Source: Fervidibacter sinensis
GTDB lineage: Bacteria; Armatimonadota; Fervidibacteria; Fervidibacterales; Fervidibacteraceae
Strand: one strand, 5' to 3'
DNA length: 64,000 nt
NCBI GenBank assembly: GCA_032161045.1
Contig: JAVHTH010000007.1
Shown here: one piece after another, positions 49,071-57,593 of the stretch
Position numbering within the stretch: position 1 is the first letter of the stretch
Layout: each line of letters opens with the position of its first letter
Notes under the pieces: model-generated
Told to the model about the DNA's origin: nothing
Databases searched by the model: none
What the model saw: only the letters and a program-made list of their open reading frames with translations
Program-made: the position numbers and the translations under genes

Positions 49071-51434
49071 ATGAATGTGGAGCAAAGGGTTGAGCGTGGG
49101 CATTGGGTTAATTTGAGAAACGCAATTGTGTGGTTGCCAGAAGACGCCTCGGCGGCGGAGCGAAAAGCGGCGCAAATGCTCAGAGACGAGGTCGCAAAGC
49201 GAACCCGAATTTTGCTTCCAATCACGACTGCAATAGGAAAGAAACAACCTCACATCGTTGTCTGCAGCCATGACAAGGTTCCTTCTCGGTTTAAATCGGT
49301 TCTCAGACAGCAAATGAAATCGGTGACCAGTTTGGAAGGTTTCGCCATCTCATCAACCCAAACCCAGGATGACACATTTGTGGTCTTTGCTTGTGGCAAG
49401 TCACCAAGGGCAACTCTCTTTGCTGTTGGCAAACTCCTTAGGATTTTGAGAATGGGGCGAGACTTTATTGCTATAGGAAGCGATGTCAACATCGTTACCG
49501 AACCTCATTACCCTTTGCGTGGTCATCAGTTGGGCTATCGTCCCAAGACAAATTCCTACGATGGGTGGGACATCAACTTGTGGGAGCAATACATTCGTGA
49601 CCTTGTCGCCTATGGCTGCAACGCAATAGAATTAATCCCGCCTCGCTCTGATGACGAACCGGACAGCCCGCTTTTTCCGCTTCCACCTTTGACAATGATG
49701 GAAAAAATGTCTCGGTTGCTTTCTGAGTATGACTTAGCGGTTTGGGTTTGGTATCCGATGATTGACGAAGATTACACAGACGAGAGGACAAAAGAATTCG
49801 CCCTAAAGGAGCGTGAAGAAGTTTTTGGGACTTTACCGCGACTTGACGCTTTGTTTGTTCCGGGAGGAGACCCAGGTCACACGCCCCCTAAGGTGTTCTT
49901 GGATTTCGTTGCAAAACAAGCAGAGTTACTCTGGCGTTATCACCCCCAAGCGCAAGTTTGGGTTTCACCGCAAGGCTTCCCTGCTGATTGGATGGAGGAG
50001 TTTATCGCTATCCTGAAAACGCAACCTGACTGGTTAGCAGGCATCGTTTTCGGTCCTCAAGTCAGGATGCCACTCCATCAACTTAGGCAATTAGTCCCCG
50101 ACCGTTATCCAATTCGGCTTTACCCTGATATCACTCACAGTCGTCATTGTCAATTCCCTGTCCCGAATTGGGATATGGCTTTTGCCTTCACGGAAGGTCG
50201 TGAGTGCATTAACCCCCGTCCTCGCCAAATGACCAAGATTGCCAGAAGCCTTCTGCCTTTTTCCATCGGCTTCATCACTTACTCTGAGGGGTGCAACGAC
50301 GATGTGAACAAAATCGTTTGGAGCGTTTTGGGATGGGATCCCCGCACTGAACCGGAGGAAATTCTGCGCGACTACAGTAGATACTTTGTCGGCGAAGAAT
50401 TTGAAGAGGCTTTTGCCCAAGGTTTGTTGGCTTTGGAAAGGAACTGGGAAGGTTCTTTGGAAGTCAACTCTCAAATCAAAACCACTCTCCTGCAATTTCA
50501 GGAAATGGAGCGGAAAGCGTCTCCACAAGTTCGGATGAATTGGCGCTTCCAAATGGCACTTTACAGGGCTTATTATGACGCTTACATTCAGGCTCGGCTG
50601 CGATACGAAAAGCACCTTGAGGAGAAAGCATTAGAAGAGTTGAGAACTGCCGACCGGATAGGCTCACTTTTGGCGATGGAGAGGGCGGAAGCGATTTTGG
50701 ATGAAGCGCTCACTAAGCCTGTTTGTTCCGATTTCCGCGCGAGAGTTTTTGAACTTGCCGAAGCGCTTTTCCAAAGCATCAAGATGCAACTCAGTGTGAG
50801 ACGCTATTTTGCTATTGGCGTTGAAAGGGGGGCGAATCTGGAAACTATTGACTTTCCCCTTAACAACCGAATTTGGCTGAAGTCGCAGTTTGCCCAAATC
50901 CGCTTAATCCCCGACGAACAGGAAAGATTGAGACGGTTGGAGCAAATTTGGAATTGGACAAATCCCGGTTTGGGGGGCTTTTACATTGACATGGGAAGTC
51001 CTGCAAGCCTTTCTTTGGTGGTTAGTGGCAAGGACTTTGAAGAAGATCCGGAACTCAGGGAGACACCCCATATCGGTTTCGCTTATCACCCAACAGGACC
51101 CACTTCTTGGTGGACGTACCTTGAAACGCTTTATGACAACCCTCTTCGGATCCGCATCTCGGGTTTAGACCCCAAAGCCCGCTACCGGCTTAGAGTGGTT
51201 TATGGTGGTGACCGGGTTATCAAGATCAGGTTGGTTGCAAACGAGAAATTTGAAATTCATCCGTTCATTGAAAAACCTCGCCCGCCGAGACCGCTTGAAT
51301 TTGACATCCCCTTGGAAGCCACAAAGGATGGAGTGTTAACGCTCACATGGTATCCTGAACCGGGTTTGGGAGGCAATGGACGAGGTTGTCAAGTCCCGGA
51401 AATTTGGTTGTTAAGGAAGGAGGAAGCAGGGTGA
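49071..51434 (+). CDS. Putative glycoside hydrolase, GH20/GH67-like N-terminal domain plus TIM barrel
   Basis: A 787-residue protein. The start ATG 49071 follows GAGGGGAAAGG; an upstream ATG (49053) has no site. No signal peptide is seen, so it may act in the cytosol. The first 140 residues look like the alpha/beta domain that precedes the barrel in GH20 and GH67 enzymes (AAERKAAQMLRDEVAKRT). The barrel part has FVPGGDPGHTPPKVF, which recalls the GGDE loop of GH20 but lacks the usual glutamate, and the last 150 residues are a beta domain. A GH20/GH67-type hydrolase is the best guess. It overlaps the following aldolase gene by four bases. Confidence 0.55.
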   Translation: MNVEQRVERGHWVNLRNAIVWLPEDASAAERKAAQMLRDEVAKRTRILLPITTAIGKKQPHIVVCSHDKVPSRFKSVLRQQMKSVTSLEGFAISSTQTQDDTFVVFACGKSPRATLFAVGKLLRILRMGRDFIAIGSDVNIVTEPHYPLRGHQLGYRPKTNSYDGWDINLWEQYIRDLVAYGCNAIELIPPRSDDEPDSPLFPLPPLTMMEKMSRLLSEYDLAVWVWYPMIDEDYTDERTKEFALKEREEVFGTLPRLDALFVPGGDPGHTPPKVFLDFVAKQAELLWRYHPQAQVWVSPQGFPADWMEEFIAILKTQPDWLAGIVFGPQVRMPLHQLRQLVPDRYPIRLYPDITHSRHCQFPVPNWDMAFAFTEGRECINPRPRQMTKIARSLLPFSIGFITYSEGCNDDVNKIVWSVLGWDPRTEPEEILRDYSRYFVGEEFEEAFAQGLLALERNWEGSLEVNSQIKTTLLQFQEMERKASPQVRMNWRFQMALYRAYYDAYIQARLRYEKHLEEKALEELRTADRIGSLLAMERAEAILDEALTKPVCSDFRARVFELAEALFQSIKMQLSVRRYFAIGVERGANLETIDFPLNNRIWLKSQFAQIRLIPDEQERLRRLEQIWNWTNPGLGGFYIDMGSPASLSLVVSGKDFEEDPELRETPHIGFAYHPTGPTSWWTYLETLYDNPLRIRISGLDPKARYRLRVVYGGDRVIKIRLVANEKFEIHPFIEKPRPPRPLEFDIPLEATKDGVLTLTWYPEPGLGGNGRGCQVPEIWLLRKEEAG

Positions 51435-52201
51435 AAGAAAACATCGTCATGAGAAAACTGAAGGAGGGTAAGTCCACACTCGGCAGTTGGATATGTCTGA
51501 ACTCGCCGCTTATCGCCAATGTCATGGCAGAGGCAGGGTTTGAATGGCTGACCATTGACACTGAGCACGGGGTCATGGATTACCGAGAAATGGTTGAAAT
51601 GATTCGTGCGATTTTGTCAACCCAAACCGTTCCTATAGTTCGGGTCGCTTGGAACGATCCATCTTTGATCAAGCGAGCCTTAGATGCAGGGGCAATGGGT
51701 ATCATTGTCCCAATGGTGATGAGTGCAGAGGAAGCGATAAAGAGTGTAGAGGCGGTTCGGTTCCCGCCTAAGGGAAAGCGCAGCGTTGTGGGAGTGGCTG
51801 CAGAAATCTTGCACGGAAGCGATTACATTGAACTCGCCAACGAACAAATTCTCCTTGCCGTCCAAATAGAACACATAGACGCTGTGGCTTGTGCCGACGA
51901 AATATGCGCAGTTGAGGGTGTGGATGTAATCTTCATCGGTCCTTACGATTTGGCTGCTTCTATGGGATTGCTCGGAACCGACTTCAAGCAAAATTTCAAT
52001 TGGAAAAGTGCTGTCCAAAAAGTCCTTGATTCGGCTCGCAAGGCGAAAAAAGCAGCAGGCATTCACGCTCAAACCGTTGAGGAGGCTATTTCATACATCC
52101 GTCAAGGGTTTCAGTTCGTTGCGCTTGGGTCAGATATCCAATTTTTGCGGTTTGCGGTTGATTTGATTGCTTCCGAACTGAGAGAGCAACTGACCATGTG
52201 A
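51431..52201 (+). CDS. HpcH/HpaI-type aldolase (2-keto-3-deoxy acid aldolase)
   Basis: A 256-residue class II aldolase from GTG 51431, which overlaps the previous stop as GTGA and is preceded by AAGGAGGAAGCAGG. It belongs with 4-hydroxy-2-oxovalerate and 2-dehydro-3-deoxyglucarate aldolases. Recognisable sites are DTEHG near the N-terminus, VRVAWND, AVQIEH and GPYDLAASMG, the metal and acid residues of the family. It would split a 2-keto-3-deoxy sugar acid to pyruvate and an aldehyde. Coupling to a hydrolase suggests breakdown of uronic-acid-bearing sugars. Confidence 0.85.
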   Translation: MKENIVMRKLKEGKSTLGSWICLNSPLIANVMAEAGFEWLTIDTEHGVMDYREMVEMIRAILSTQTVPIVRVAWNDPSLIKRALDAGAMGIIVPMVMSAEEAIKSVEAVRFPPKGKRSVVGVAAEILHGSDYIELANEQILLAVQIEHIDAVACADEICAVEGVDVIFIGPYDLAASMGLLGTDFKQNFNWKSAVQKVLDSARKAKKAAGIHAQTVEEAISYIRQGFQFVALGSDIQFLRFAVDLIASELREQLTM

Positions 52202-52255
52202 CTGTGAAACTTTCTATCAAGCGAGCGAATTGGGGTTTCGGCTCATTTTGTCCTC

Positions 52256-52903
52256 TCACTCGCCTTCGTCCCTTGGTCTCCTAACAGCCTCATACCCCTC
52301 CCTTAGCAACACTGGCAACATAAAAATCGCCGCAACTGGGTCAGCCCACCACCAACCGAGCAAAGCGTTTAAAGCCAAACCGAGGAGCAAAGTAAACGAA
52401 AGATAAGCACAAACAATCGTCTCCATCGCATCTGCTTCAAGGGCTCGGCTGTCAATTCGTTCGGCGACGAGACGCTTACCCAAAGCCAACAAAGGCATGA
52501 CGACGAGCGAGATGATTGCAAGGATAATGCCTACCATGCTGGACTGGGGCGCTTCGCGGGCGATGAGTTTTCCAACCGCCTCGTAAGCGATGTAAGCAGC
52601 AAGTAACCAAAAAGTCAATCCGACACCTAAAAGGGCTTTTCTCTCCAATTCTTCCGTTCGTTCTTCGCTTGTCCCGCTCAATTCCTTTTTAAGCCGCCAA
52701 AGCAAAATCACGCCGGAAACCGATTCAATCACACTGTCAAGCCCAAACCCAACCAGAGCAATTGACCCTGCCCACCATCCAGCAATGACAGCAACAAACG
52801 CCTCAATGACATTCCAACCGATGGTGAAATACTCAAGCGTGACGCCTTTCCAAAGCCAAACTTCTCTTCCGTCCGACAATGTCATCACCATCCAGACATT
52901 CAA
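52256..52903 (-). CDS. CDF-like cation transporter lacking the usual metal ligands
   Basis: A 215-residue membrane protein with about six helices resembling cation-diffusion-facilitator proteins (GFGLDSVIESVSGVILLWRL, EADAMETIVCAYLS). The canonical HxxxD of the first site and HxxxD or DxxxD of the second are altered: here GxxxD and DAMET. The C-terminal cytosolic domain of true CDFs is missing. It may carry another substrate or be inactive; related short proteins are common. The first ATG at 52903 is used; ATGs nearby (52885-52888) are alternatives. Confidence 0.65.
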   Translation of the reverse strand: MNVWMVMTLSDGREVWLWKGVTLEYFTIGWNVIEAFVAVIAGWWAGSIALVGFGLDSVIESVSGVILLWRLKKELSGTSEERTEELERKALLGVGLTFWLLAAYIAYEAVGKLIAREAPQSSMVGIILAIISLVVMPLLALGKRLVAERIDSRALEADAMETIVCAYLSFTLLLGLALNALLGWWWADPVAAIFMLPVLLREGYEAVRRPRDEGE

Positions 52904-52936
52904 AAATTGACCCTGCAGAAATCCCGTCCATCACCA

Positions 52937-53095
52937 TTTTTCGGGCACATTTCATATGCCCCCTACTTTTCGGTTGATTTTCGGGCGCATTTCATGCGCC
53001 CCTACATTCTCTCACCTTCCATCGCAAAACCAAGTAGGGGCGGACAAAGTCCGCCCGTTTTTTTCGGGCGCATTTCATGCGCCCCTACATTCTCT
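52937..53095. repeat. Array of REP-like hairpin repeats
   Basis: Two identical 35-base copies (52978-53012, 53061-53095) and one diverged copy (52937-52966) have a GGGCGCA-TTTCA-TGCGCCC hairpin followed by CCTACATTCTCT. Between the copies a GGGCGGAC/GTCCGCCC hairpin (53038-53056) is followed by seven T. The array lies between the CDF-like gene and the ceramidase gene. The GTAGGGGC module resembles the one in the element at 30.0 kb. Confidence 0.75.
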
Positions 53096-53180
53096 AAAGC
53101 CCCAAAAGTTCGTTTGAGCAAGCGTTGGCTTTAATGTTGGCGATAAAATTTTGGCGTGGCTCAAAACAAGAACGGGGGTG

Positions 53181-54518
53181 ATGGTCGTGGGTTGGAAAGT
53201 TGGTTTCGGCGAGGCAGATATCACCCCGCCTATCGGGGTTTGGCTGACAGGTTTCGCTGCACGGACTAAACCTTGTGATGACATTCACGACCCGCTTCTG
53301 GCAAGGGCAATGGTTTTGGAAAACGAAAAGGGAGAACGAGCAGCAATTCTCGCACTGGATTTGATTGCCTTGACAGAAGATCAAGTAGCGGCAATTCGCA
53401 AGTTGGTCAAAGAATGGACGGGAATCCCGCCACAAAACTTGCTCATCAATTGCTCCCACACCCACTCCGCACCTGCAGTCGGCGAACTTGCCCCCTCCTG
53501 CATGGGAGTTCCCGACCCCGCTTACCTTGACTTGACAATGCGAAAGGCAGCAACTGCCGTCAAGTTGGCTTGTGAAAGTTTGATGGAATCTCAACTTTTC
53601 TTTGGGACTTCCGAAAGCCGAATTGGAATTAACCGACGCCAACGGACTTCGGAAGGTCGCATCGTGATCGGGCAAAACCCTGAAGGGGCTATTGACCCAC
53701 AAGTGAGCGTTTTGGCTGCAAAACCTGAGGGAAGCGATTTCTGGCTCATTGCCTTTTCCTACGCTTGTCACGGGGTTGTGCTTGGTCAAGACAATTACGC
53801 CGTCACGGCGGATTTCGTCCACTTTGCCCGCCAAGCAGTTGAAGATTTCTTTGGCGGACATGCCTTGACAATGTTCCTGCAAGGTTGCTGCGGTGACATC
53901 AATCCAAGAGAGCGGGGAAGTTTTGAAATTGCTCAGAAGTTAGGGCGTGAGTTAGCAACTGGTGTGGTGCAAGCGGTGTTGAAAGCGGAACCCGTTGAAG
54001 GCGAAACAATAGCGGGAGTTGTTGGGTCGCTGAAGTTGCCGCTTATGCCACCACCAACGGCGAAGCAGTTGCGTGAGCACTATAAACAATTTCGTGAGTC
54101 CGCAAATTTGGTGAAACGGGAAGGAAGGTTGGGCGAAGCCCAATGGAGATTCTGTGAAGCCGAATGGGCAAAACAGGTTTTGCAGGCGTTGCAGGAGAAC
54201 TCGTTACCCACACATCAACCCATGAACGCACAAGTTTTGCGGATCGGTGATGTTGCCCTTGCTGCTCTTGCAAGCGAAACTTTCGCTGAAATCGGGTTGA
54301 ATGTCAAATCTCAATCTCCATTTGCCCGCACCATCGTTCTTGGCTACACTAACGGTTGTATTGGCTACTTGCCGACAGCGAAGGCATATGAGGAAGGCGG
54401 CTATGAAGTTGAGTTGGCATTCAAATTCTACGGGAAGTTGCTGATGCACGGACCTGAAAGCGAAAAAATCGCCACGGATTGGTTGCTGCGCCATCTGCAC
54501 AAACTCGCGAAGCATTAA
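53181..54518 (+). CDS. Neutral/alkaline ceramidase-like hydrolase
   Basis: A 445-residue protein of the neutral/alkaline non-lysosomal ceramidase group. Zinc-site motifs are FGEADITPPIG at the start and NCSHTHSAPAVGE in the middle, and FSYACHGVVLGQDNYAVTADF follows as in relatives. The start is ATG 53181 behind GGGGGTG; a frame opening at TTG 53151 is longer but has no ribosome site. No signal peptide is seen with this start, and the protein is shorter than known ceramidases (about 650), lacking the C-terminal domain. Its true substrate in a bacterium without sphingolipid genes in sight is unclear; hydrolysis of an envelope N-acyl group is an option. Confidence 0.8.
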   Translation: MVVGWKVGFGEADITPPIGVWLTGFAARTKPCDDIHDPLLARAMVLENEKGERAAILALDLIALTEDQVAAIRKLVKEWTGIPPQNLLINCSHTHSAPAVGELAPSCMGVPDPAYLDLTMRKAATAVKLACESLMESQLFFGTSESRIGINRRQRTSEGRIVIGQNPEGAIDPQVSVLAAKPEGSDFWLIAFSYACHGVVLGQDNYAVTADFVHFARQAVEDFFGGHALTMFLQGCCGDINPRERGSFEIAQKLGRELATGVVQAVLKAEPVEGETIAGVVGSLKLPLMPPPTAKQLREHYKQFRESANLVKREGRLGEAQWRFCEAEWAKQVLQALQENSLPTHQPMNAQVLRIGDVALAALASETFAEIGLNVKSQSPFARTIVLGYTNGCIGYLPTAKAYEEGGYEVELAFKFYGKLLMHGPESEKIATDWLLRHLHKLAKH

Positions 54519-54531
54519 AACCTTCGCCAAG

Positions 54532-54633
54532 GCAATGCGAGCATTGCATTTGCTAAAGTGGAGCGGGGTTTTTACACCACGTTGAAAATTTTTCTGTCAA
54601 CCAACACAGAAATCTTATCGGTGCGGTGTAAAA
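54532..54633. repeat. Palindromes downstream of the ceramidase gene
   Basis: GCAATGC/GCATTGC (54532-54547) is a perfect hairpin without a T run. A further inverted repeat, TTTTACACC (54570-54578) and GGTGTAAAA (54625-54633), frames about 46 bases. The region 54519-54696 holds no gene. The first hairpin could stabilise or end the ceramidase mRNA. Confidence 0.45.
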
Positions 54634-54696
54634 CCGTGCCCTACAAAAAATGCCACGAATGGGGTCGGGTTTATACCGTTAGGGAATCAACCCGCG

Positions 54697-55146
54697 TCAA
54701 AATTGTTTCTTGCTGTCAAGGAGCAAAGTGACTGGACCGTCGTTTATGAGCCCGACATGCATGTGTGCTTGAAAAACACCCGTTTGGACTGGAACGCCCT
54801 CCGCCTGCAAGAACTCACAAAACCGTTGGTAAAGTTTGTCGGCGATTTCTGGCGGTGCGGCATCAGTGAAAGAGGGGCGTCGCCCTTTACGGCAGTCTCC
54901 GTAAAGTGTGAAATTTGACACTACCAATGCGCTGCCACCAATTTCCAAAACCGAGCGGTTCATCTTTCCTTCCTCATCCTCAAAAATTCGTAGGTTGGCA
55001 ATTTTGTTTGCGAGGTATTTGGCTTCCCCTTCGGTGTCGCCTTGACCGACACCGATTAGCACAAGCAAACCGCGACCGATGCGGGCAATTTCCTGCCCGT
55101 TCACCTCAACCCAAGCCTCTGAAACTCGCTGAACTACGGCTCGCAT
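54697..55146 (-). CDS. dtd: D-aminoacyl-tRNA deacylase
   Basis: Removes D-amino acids from mischarged tRNAs. From ATG 55146, preceded by TGGGAGGTGCAGAC, it has 149 residues, normal for the family; a longer frame running into the neighbour adds 66 unrelated residues. The motifs SNFTLYGDCRKGRRPSF and INDGPVTLLLDS contain the cross-subunit Gly-cisPro site and the active-site loop. It is divergent from the oxidoreductase gene at 55255. Confidence 0.95.
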   Translation of the reverse strand: MRAVVQRVSEAWVEVNGQEIARIGRGLLVLIGVGQGDTEGEAKYLANKIANLRIFEDEEGKMNRSVLEIGGSALVVSNFTLYGDCRKGRRPSFTDAAPPEIADKLYQRFCEFLQAEGVPVQTGVFQAHMHVGLINDGPVTLLLDSKKQF

Positions 55147-55254
55147 GTCTGCACCTCCCAAACAGGTGTTTAATTTTGCAGCGAGAGATAGGTTGGACAT
55201 CTGCGTGTTAAACTGTGGCATGGAAACTGCGAAGATGGAATGGAGGGATAACTG

Positions 55255-56331
55255 ATGGAAAGATTGGGTATCGGGATCATCGGAGCAGGCGGCATTGCAA
55301 GCGCCCACGCCAGCGCTTGGTTGGCGTTGGGTGATAGTTGTCAACTAATTGCCTTTGCGGATCAGGATGTCCGCCGCGCTCAAGAGCGAACTGAGCAATT
55401 TGGGGCGCAAATGTGGTTTTCTGACCCTTACGATTTGCTCAAGATAGACGACATCCACATCGTCAGCATCTGCACCCCACCCTTTAATCACGCAGAACTT
55501 GCCATCGCTGCTTTGGAAGCAGGCAAACATGTTTTAGTTGAAAAGCCAATGTGTTGCAGTTTGGAAGAGGCTGACAAGATGATTGAAGCGGCGGAGCGAA
55601 ACGAAAAAACGCTCGGGGTTGTGTTCCAATGGCGGTTCACACCGGAGTTCACTCGCATCAAGGCTTTGTTGGAACAAGGTAAACTTGGCAAACCTTTTCT
55701 CGCCCTCATGATTTCCTTTTGGTGGCGGACAAACGAATACTTCCAAGTTTGGTGGCGCGGGAGTTGGGAGAAAGAATGTGGTGGTTCAGTCCTCAACCAC
55801 GCAATTCACCACATTGATTTTCTTCTGGGCTTGATGGGCGATGTCAAGTGTGTTTCGGCAGGGATGGGTGTCTTCACACACGAAATTGAGACCGAAGATG
55901 CCGCTGCTGCCACAGTTAGGTTCGCTAACGGTGCGTTGGGCGTCCTTCTCGCCAGCACAGCAACTTACCCCGAGGAACACCGAGTCACCATTTACTGCGA
56001 GTTGGGTTCTGTTTCTCTACCTTGGCAGTTGAACTTGGTGGACTCACGCTATCAGAGCGAATTGGAAGAATGGCTGCGTCATGTCCCAAGACCCGAGCAT
56101 GGAGGGCATATGGCGGTTATCAGCGATTTCCTTTCCGCCGTTCAAACGGGTCGCAAGCCAGTGGTTGACGGCAGTGAAGGAAGGCGCTCCGTTGAATTGG
56201 CAATCGCAATTTACAAGTCAGCGATAACAGGTCAGCCGGTAACTTTGCCAATTCAACCCGATGACCCATTCTACACCAAAGCGGGATTGATGGAAGCAGC
56301 GAAAGCAAAACGACAAGCAATCTATTCGTGA
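55255..56331 (+). CDS. Gfo/Idh/MocA-family NAD(P)-dependent oxidoreductase
   Basis: A 358-residue sugar dehydrogenase-like enzyme. The cofactor motif is GIIGAGGIASAH at the N-terminus and the catalytic EKP motif is VEKPMCCSLEEADKMI, with the second-domain GGSVLNHAIHHIDFLLGLMGD. ATGGAGGGATAACTG precedes the ATG. It probably oxidises or epimerises a sugar or inositol; the substrate is not known. It is followed by the Eis-like gene at 43 bases. Confidence 0.92.
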   Translation: MERLGIGIIGAGGIASAHASAWLALGDSCQLIAFADQDVRRAQERTEQFGAQMWFSDPYDLLKIDDIHIVSICTPPFNHAELAIAALEAGKHVLVEKPMCCSLEEADKMIEAAERNEKTLGVVFQWRFTPEFTRIKALLEQGKLGKPFLALMISFWWRTNEYFQVWWRGSWEKECGGSVLNHAIHHIDFLLGLMGDVKCVSAGMGVFTHEIETEDAAAATVRFANGALGVLLASTATYPEEHRVTIYCELGSVSLPWQLNLVDSRYQSELEEWLRHVPRPEHGGHMAVISDFLSAVQTGRKPVVDGSEGRRSVELAIAIYKSAITGQPVTLPIQPDDPFYTKAGLMEAAKAKRQAIYS

Positions 56332-56373
56332 GTTTGGCAATCAATTGATGGTCGGCGGTCAGGGGTGAGGGTG

Positions 56374-57540
56374 ATGGAAAAGGATATCTACGGTCTTAGT
56401 GGTCCGAGAACGCCGAGAGAGGACGAAGCACGATTGTGTGCGGAACTTGCGTATCAAGTCTTCTTCGCATCCCGTTTCCCAGACTTCCTCTCAGGTGCAA
56501 GCACTTGGCCTATGGTTTTGAGGGAAGGCGCTCTAAGGGACACTTTCGCGATGTTTGACGGTGATAAGCCGGTCTCGTTAATTCACAGATTTGAGCGAGA
56601 TGCGATAATTCACGGTTGTAAACTCCGCATCGGTTTCGTTGGGTTTGTTTGCACTCACCCGAACTATCGTGGGCGCGGTCTTGCAAGCACCATCTTAGCA
56701 GCGACGATGAACAAGTTTCGCGAAGATGATGTTGACTTCGTTTGCATTTCTGGAGACAGAGCGATGTATCGGCGGGCAGGTGCAAGACCCGTCGGCGGAA
56801 GGCGGGAGTTTATCGTCAATCCCGAAAACGCTGAGAAGTTAAGCAAGTATGTCCCTGAAGTCACAATCCGCAAAGCAACCATTGAAGACGCAGCGTTACT
56901 CGCGTCAATTTACGACCAAGAATCGGTTCGCTTCATCCGACCGTTGTCGGATTACGAGATTGTGCTCAAATATCGCCACTGCGTTGGGCAGCCTTGCGAG
57001 TTCATCATCGCGGGAGATGGGGGTAAGGCGAAGGCATACTTGCTCGTCACTGCGTTGCAAACTCAGGAGGGCAAAAGTTTCCGCACAGTGTTTGAGTATG
57101 CAGGGGAACGATACTTTGTGTTGGGCGCAATTCATCAATTAGCGCAAGAGACTGAGTTGAAGGTAAGGGTTGAAGGGGATGACTTACTTGGTGAAGTGTT
57201 GACCAAGATTGGTATAGAGGGAACTCCCGTCCGAAAACCCGGCACTATTGCTGTGCCCGATTTTGCGAGAACGATGCGAAAACTCATCCCGTTCTTCGCA
57301 TCCCGACTCCCTACCGGTTTGGTTCAAACCCTTGATTTTGCTTTCGGCAATGAGCGCTATGTCGCTTGGTGTGATGGTGGGATTTTGGAAATTGACGGCG
57401 AAACGAATATGGTCTGGACACTGCTTGGAGCACCACCCGGTGAAAGTGTCTCAAATGTCCGAGCCTTTGGGAGAATGAGGGAACTATACGAACGATGCTT
57501 GCCCATCCCTTTGCCATCGCTGGAAATGAACATGGTTTGA
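56374..57540 (+). CDS. Eis-like GNAT N-acetyltransferase
   Basis: A 388-residue protein with two GNAT-fold halves and an SCP2-like C-terminus, the Eis layout. The acetyl-CoA site is visible in VCTHPNYRGRGLASTI (about 90-110). The start ATG 56374 follows AGGGGTGAGG. Eis proteins acetylate amines such as aminoglycosides or protein lysines; the target here is unknown. The last residues (CLPIPLPSLEMNMV) match the family's C-terminus with the carboxylate that takes part in catalysis. Confidence 0.85.
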   Translation: MEKDIYGLSGPRTPREDEARLCAELAYQVFFASRFPDFLSGASTWPMVLREGALRDTFAMFDGDKPVSLIHRFERDAIIHGCKLRIGFVGFVCTHPNYRGRGLASTILAATMNKFREDDVDFVCISGDRAMYRRAGARPVGGRREFIVNPENAEKLSKYVPEVTIRKATIEDAALLASIYDQESVRFIRPLSDYEIVLKYRHCVGQPCEFIIAGDGGKAKAYLLVTALQTQEGKSFRTVFEYAGERYFVLGAIHQLAQETELKVRVEGDDLLGEVLTKIGIEGTPVRKPGTIAVPDFARTMRKLIPFFASRLPTGLVQTLDFAFGNERYVAWCDGGILEIDGETNMVWTLLGAPPGESVSNVRAFGRMRELYERCLPIPLPSLEMNMV

Positions 57541-57593
57541 ACCGAGATTGTATTTTCCCTGCCGCTCTTACCTTGGCATCAACCGCAAATCCT

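Noticed and set aside
53038..53064. Hairpin plus T7 that looks like a terminator
   Set aside because: No plus-strand gene runs into it; it is part of the repeat array between two divergently oriented genes.
52937..53095. Possible CRISPR array
   Set aside because: Only three hairpin copies, unequal distances, no unique spacers and no cas genes.
54697..55344. 215-residue form of the D-aminoacyl-tRNA deacylase
   Set aside because: The first 66 residues run into the neighbouring divergent gene; the ATG at 55146 has a good ribosome site and gives the normal length.
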